Of a stretch of 64,000 nucleotides of DNA, positions 62,146 through 64,000 are shown one piece after another. This stretch comes from Lonsdalea britannica. GTDB taxonomy: Bacteria > Pseudomonadota > Gammaproteobacteria > Enterobacterales > Enterobacteriaceae. Both the position numbers and the translations under genes were made by a program. The DNA is taken from contig NZ_LUTN01000011.1 of NCBI RefSeq assembly GCF_002111595.1, forward strand, positions 1 to 64,000, read 5' to 3'. Positions within the stretch are counted from its first letter, which is position 1, and each line of letters opens with the position of its first letter. The notes under the pieces were generated by a model. That model was given only the letters and a program-made list of their open reading frames with translations, did no database searches and was not told the DNA's origin.

Positions 62146-62194
62146 GCTAGAAGCTAGAAGCTAGAAGCTAGAAGCTAGAAGCTAGAAGCTAGAA
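62146..62194. repeat. Heptamer tandem repeat, 7 copies
   Basis: Seven exact copies of GCTAGAA run head to tail over 49 bp, followed by a degenerate GCAGAA. The array lies about 80 bp after the phosphoglycerate mutase gene and upstream of the TetR operon. The rest of 61989-62276 holds no gene. Confidence 0.9.
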
Positions 62195-62276
62195 GCAGAA
62201 TTTATCACCAGCGCCAAAAGCGACATAACGGCGCACGATAATATGGAAGCCGCCGTTAAGCCATTGAAAGAGGACG

Positions 62277-62996
62277 CTACCGCTCAATCAGGGCGATATC
62301 GGTCCCGAGAAAATAGGATCGCCGCACCAGCATATTTTCATCAAACTCATACACCAAGGGAACGCCGGTGGGGATCTGCGCGCGGATGATCTCTTCGTCC
62401 GAGAGGTGATTCAACTGCTTAACCAGCGCCCGAATCGAATTGCGGTGGGCGATGACCAGCAACCGTTCACCCGCACGGATGCGCGGAGCCAGCGACGTCT
62501 GCCAGTAGTGCATGACCCGATCGCCGGTCATGCGCAGGCTCTCCCCTAGCGGAAACTCGCCCGGCGCCAGATGCGCATAGCGAGGATCGTAGCCGGAAAA
62601 ACGATCGTGAATTGACGTTAACGGCGGCGGCGGAACGTCGTAACTTTTTCTCCACTGATGCACCAGCGCTTTGCCGAGCCGTTCGGCCGTTTCCGCCTTG
62701 TTAAGGCCTTGCAGCGCGCCGTAGTGTCGTTCGTTCAGACGCCAGTTTTTCTCCACCGGCAGCCATTGCAGCCCCAGTTCATCGAGCGCAATTTGCAGCG
62801 AATGCAGGGTACGTTTAAGCACCGATGTACACGCCGCGTCAAACGTAAACCCTTGCTGTCTGAGCAACTGCGCCGCCAGCCGCGCTTCTTCTTTTCCCTT
62901 GTCGGTCAGCGGCACATCCACCCAACCGGTAAATCGATTTTGATCATTCCATTCACTTTCACCATGCCGCAACAATACCAACTTAAACACAGCCAT
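62277..62996 (-). CDS. gpmA: 2,3-bisphosphoglycerate-dependent phosphoglycerate mutase, divergent
   Basis: With ATG 62996 ([23 protein letters not shown] upstream) it has 239 residues. It interconverts 3- and 2-phosphoglycerate through phospho-His11; Glu89 ([11 protein letters not shown]) and His184 are in place. Unusually, the residue after His184 is Arg (AHRNSIRAL) where the family has Gly (AHGNSLRAL). Its neighbours are not the gal genes that flank gpmA in enterics, so it may be a second copy with altered activity. Confidence 0.85.
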   Translation of the reverse strand: MAVFKLVLLRHGESEWNDQNRFTGWVDVPLTDKGKEEARLAAQLLRQQGFTFDAACTSVLKRTLHSLQIALDELGLQWLPVEKNWRLNERHYGALQGLNKAETAERLGKALVHQWRKSYDVPPPPLTSIHDRFSGYDPRYAHLAPGEFPLGESLRMTGDRVMHYWQTSLAPRIRAGERLLVIAHRNSIRALVKQLNHLSDEEIIRAQIPTGVPLVYEFDENMLVRRSYFLGTDIALIER

Positions 62997-63585
62997 ATTT
63001 TTTCCTTCACACCCTTCAACTTTTACATTCATTCGCAGCCTATACCATCGCTTGTTATGATTATCGTGGCTGATTCAGCATCGTCCGCATTGTGTCTTTC
63101 TACCGCTTTCATCGGCGTTTCCGGCTTCTTTCCCACCGGCTCACTGGCCCAACTTGAACACGTCTACCATCAGATTATCCAGCGTCCATACATCATGCAA
63201 TTATTAATTCCCCAAATGATAGGTATCGAATTAGATATTTATGCTCAAGTGGCGCCCCAATAAAAATAAGCCAAACCATCTAATTAATTTTCTTCACTTA
63301 ATTAAAATCAGTGTTATTTTCCATTATTTAACATGTTAAAAACACACCTTACGAATGCATTCATTTATTTACCCTTTTCCCGTTCAATTTTCACATTATT
63401 TATTCTTTTTTCAAACCAATATATTGATATAACTACATAATATGACATTTAACTTTTCTTTAAAGTCGTTACGGTTTTATTGCCAATCCGGAGAAAAATA
63501 GCAGAAGAGAAATAGTTGTAGCGGTAATAGCGATTTCATTAATGGCCAATTAGCGTAGCCTATAAGTAATAAGGAATCGTAACTT
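62997..63585. other. AT-rich gene-poor stretch
   Basis: Nearly 590 bp between the mutase start and the chaperone fragment. An open frame reaching 63263 on the plus strand has no family signature. The part from 63265 is very AT-rich, as often seen before horizontally acquired fimbrial genes. Confidence 0.4.
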
Positions 63586-64000
63586 ATGCGAAAACATGAC
63601 TCGGCGCCCTCATTGGGGCCTTCGGCATTTGCTGCAAAACCGCAGGGGAAAGACCCTGAGAATTATGTATGTCGCGCGCCGCTGCCGGAAGGTCGGGAAT
63701 CCGTTTACTGGATGAATCTGGAAGCCATTACCGCCGTCGACAAGGATTCGATTCAAAACAAAAGCGTGCTTCAGTTAGCCGTGTTGTCACGTATCAAAAT
63801 GCTTGTCCGCCCCGGCGGCGCTGCGTTTAAATCATCAAGTCGATTCGCTGACGATCACGAATCCCACGCCCTATTTCGTCACGCTGGTCAGTTTCACGAT
63901 GGGTGCGAAAAAACTGCCTAACACCATGGTGTCCCCGAAAGGAACCACGGCGGTTGAACTGCCGAGCGGCAGCAACGGCGAAGTCGCCTTCCAGACCATT
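63586..64000 (+). pseudogene. Fimbrial periplasmic chaperone remnant, cut by window end
   Basis: Pieces of a PapD-like chaperone are in different frames: PLPEGRESVYWMNLEAI and LAVLSRIKMLVRP (63690-63820), then ALRLNHQVDSLTITNPTPYF with KKLPNTMVSPKGTTAVELP (to 64000), which is the conserved second-domain strand. At least two shifts separate them (near 63670 and 63815). The usual 80-90 residues of the first domain are absent: after ATG 63586 a signal-like LGALIGAFGI in another frame leads almost directly into KTLRIMYV. I read it as a decayed gene; a sequencing problem cannot explain the internal deletion. Confidence 0.65.

Noticed and set aside
62658..63263. A 201-codon plus-strand frame over the mutase gene start
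   Set aside because: It is mostly antisense to the mutase; the free tail has no recognised features.

Overview
The window is an enterobacterial chromosome segment. Gene content, protein sequences and the neighbourhood (mtfA with tRNA-Asn, an lpxP-like gene, compact flagellar locus) point to the Pectobacteriaceae (Dickeya, Brenneria, Lonsdalea or Pectobacterium type). I cannot name the genus from this sequence alone. About 50 kb (positions 1.4-51.2 kb) is one nearly complete flagellar and chemotaxis locus, mostly on the minus strand.

Layout. phoH lies at the left end under a PHO box (0.1-1.3 kb). fliZ-fliA (1.4-2.7 kb) is followed by two glycosyltransferases (3.1-7.6 kb), one of them a 1181-residue three-domain protein, directly next to flagellin fliC (7.8-8.9 kb); together they look like a flagellin glycosylation module. 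Then come fliR-Q-P-O-N-M-L-K-J-I-H-G-F (9.2-20.3 kb), fliE on the opposite strand, fliT-S-D, flgL-K-J-I-H-G-F-E-D-C-B, divergent flgA-M-N, flhE-A-B, cheZ-Y-B-R, one Tsr-like receptor, cheW-A, motB-A and the master regulator flhC-D (49.9-50.9 kb). Upstream of flhD lie a perfect CRP site and an RcsAB box whose spacing fits the known enteric flhDC promoter. Five class III promoters for FliA (sigma28) can be read inside the locus (fliA, fliC, fliD, flgK, flgM), and a sixth precedes an EAL phosphodiesterase at 57.6 kb outside it.

Five structural flagellar genes (fliM, fliF, flgF, flgJ, flgK), a small lipoprotein and an IS remnant each carry what looks like one missing base. For each of the six genes, adding one base gives a full-length product of the family's usual size. 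Either the assembly has residual one-base errors or the strain cannot build a flagellum; the uniform pattern, which includes genes outside the locus, favours the first.

Right of flhDC is about 2 kb without recognisable genes, then an 8-bp tandem repeat, an IS3-family transposase remnant and tRNA-Asn, followed by mtfA, tRNA-Ser(CGA), two small lipoproteins, the CSS-EAL phosphodiesterase, an LpxL/LpxP acyltransferase, a TetR / DJ-1 / aldehyde dehydrogenase operon with a palindromic operator, a divergent phosphoglycerate mutase and a broken fimbrial chaperone running off the window end. No CRISPR array, prophage or intact transposon was found.
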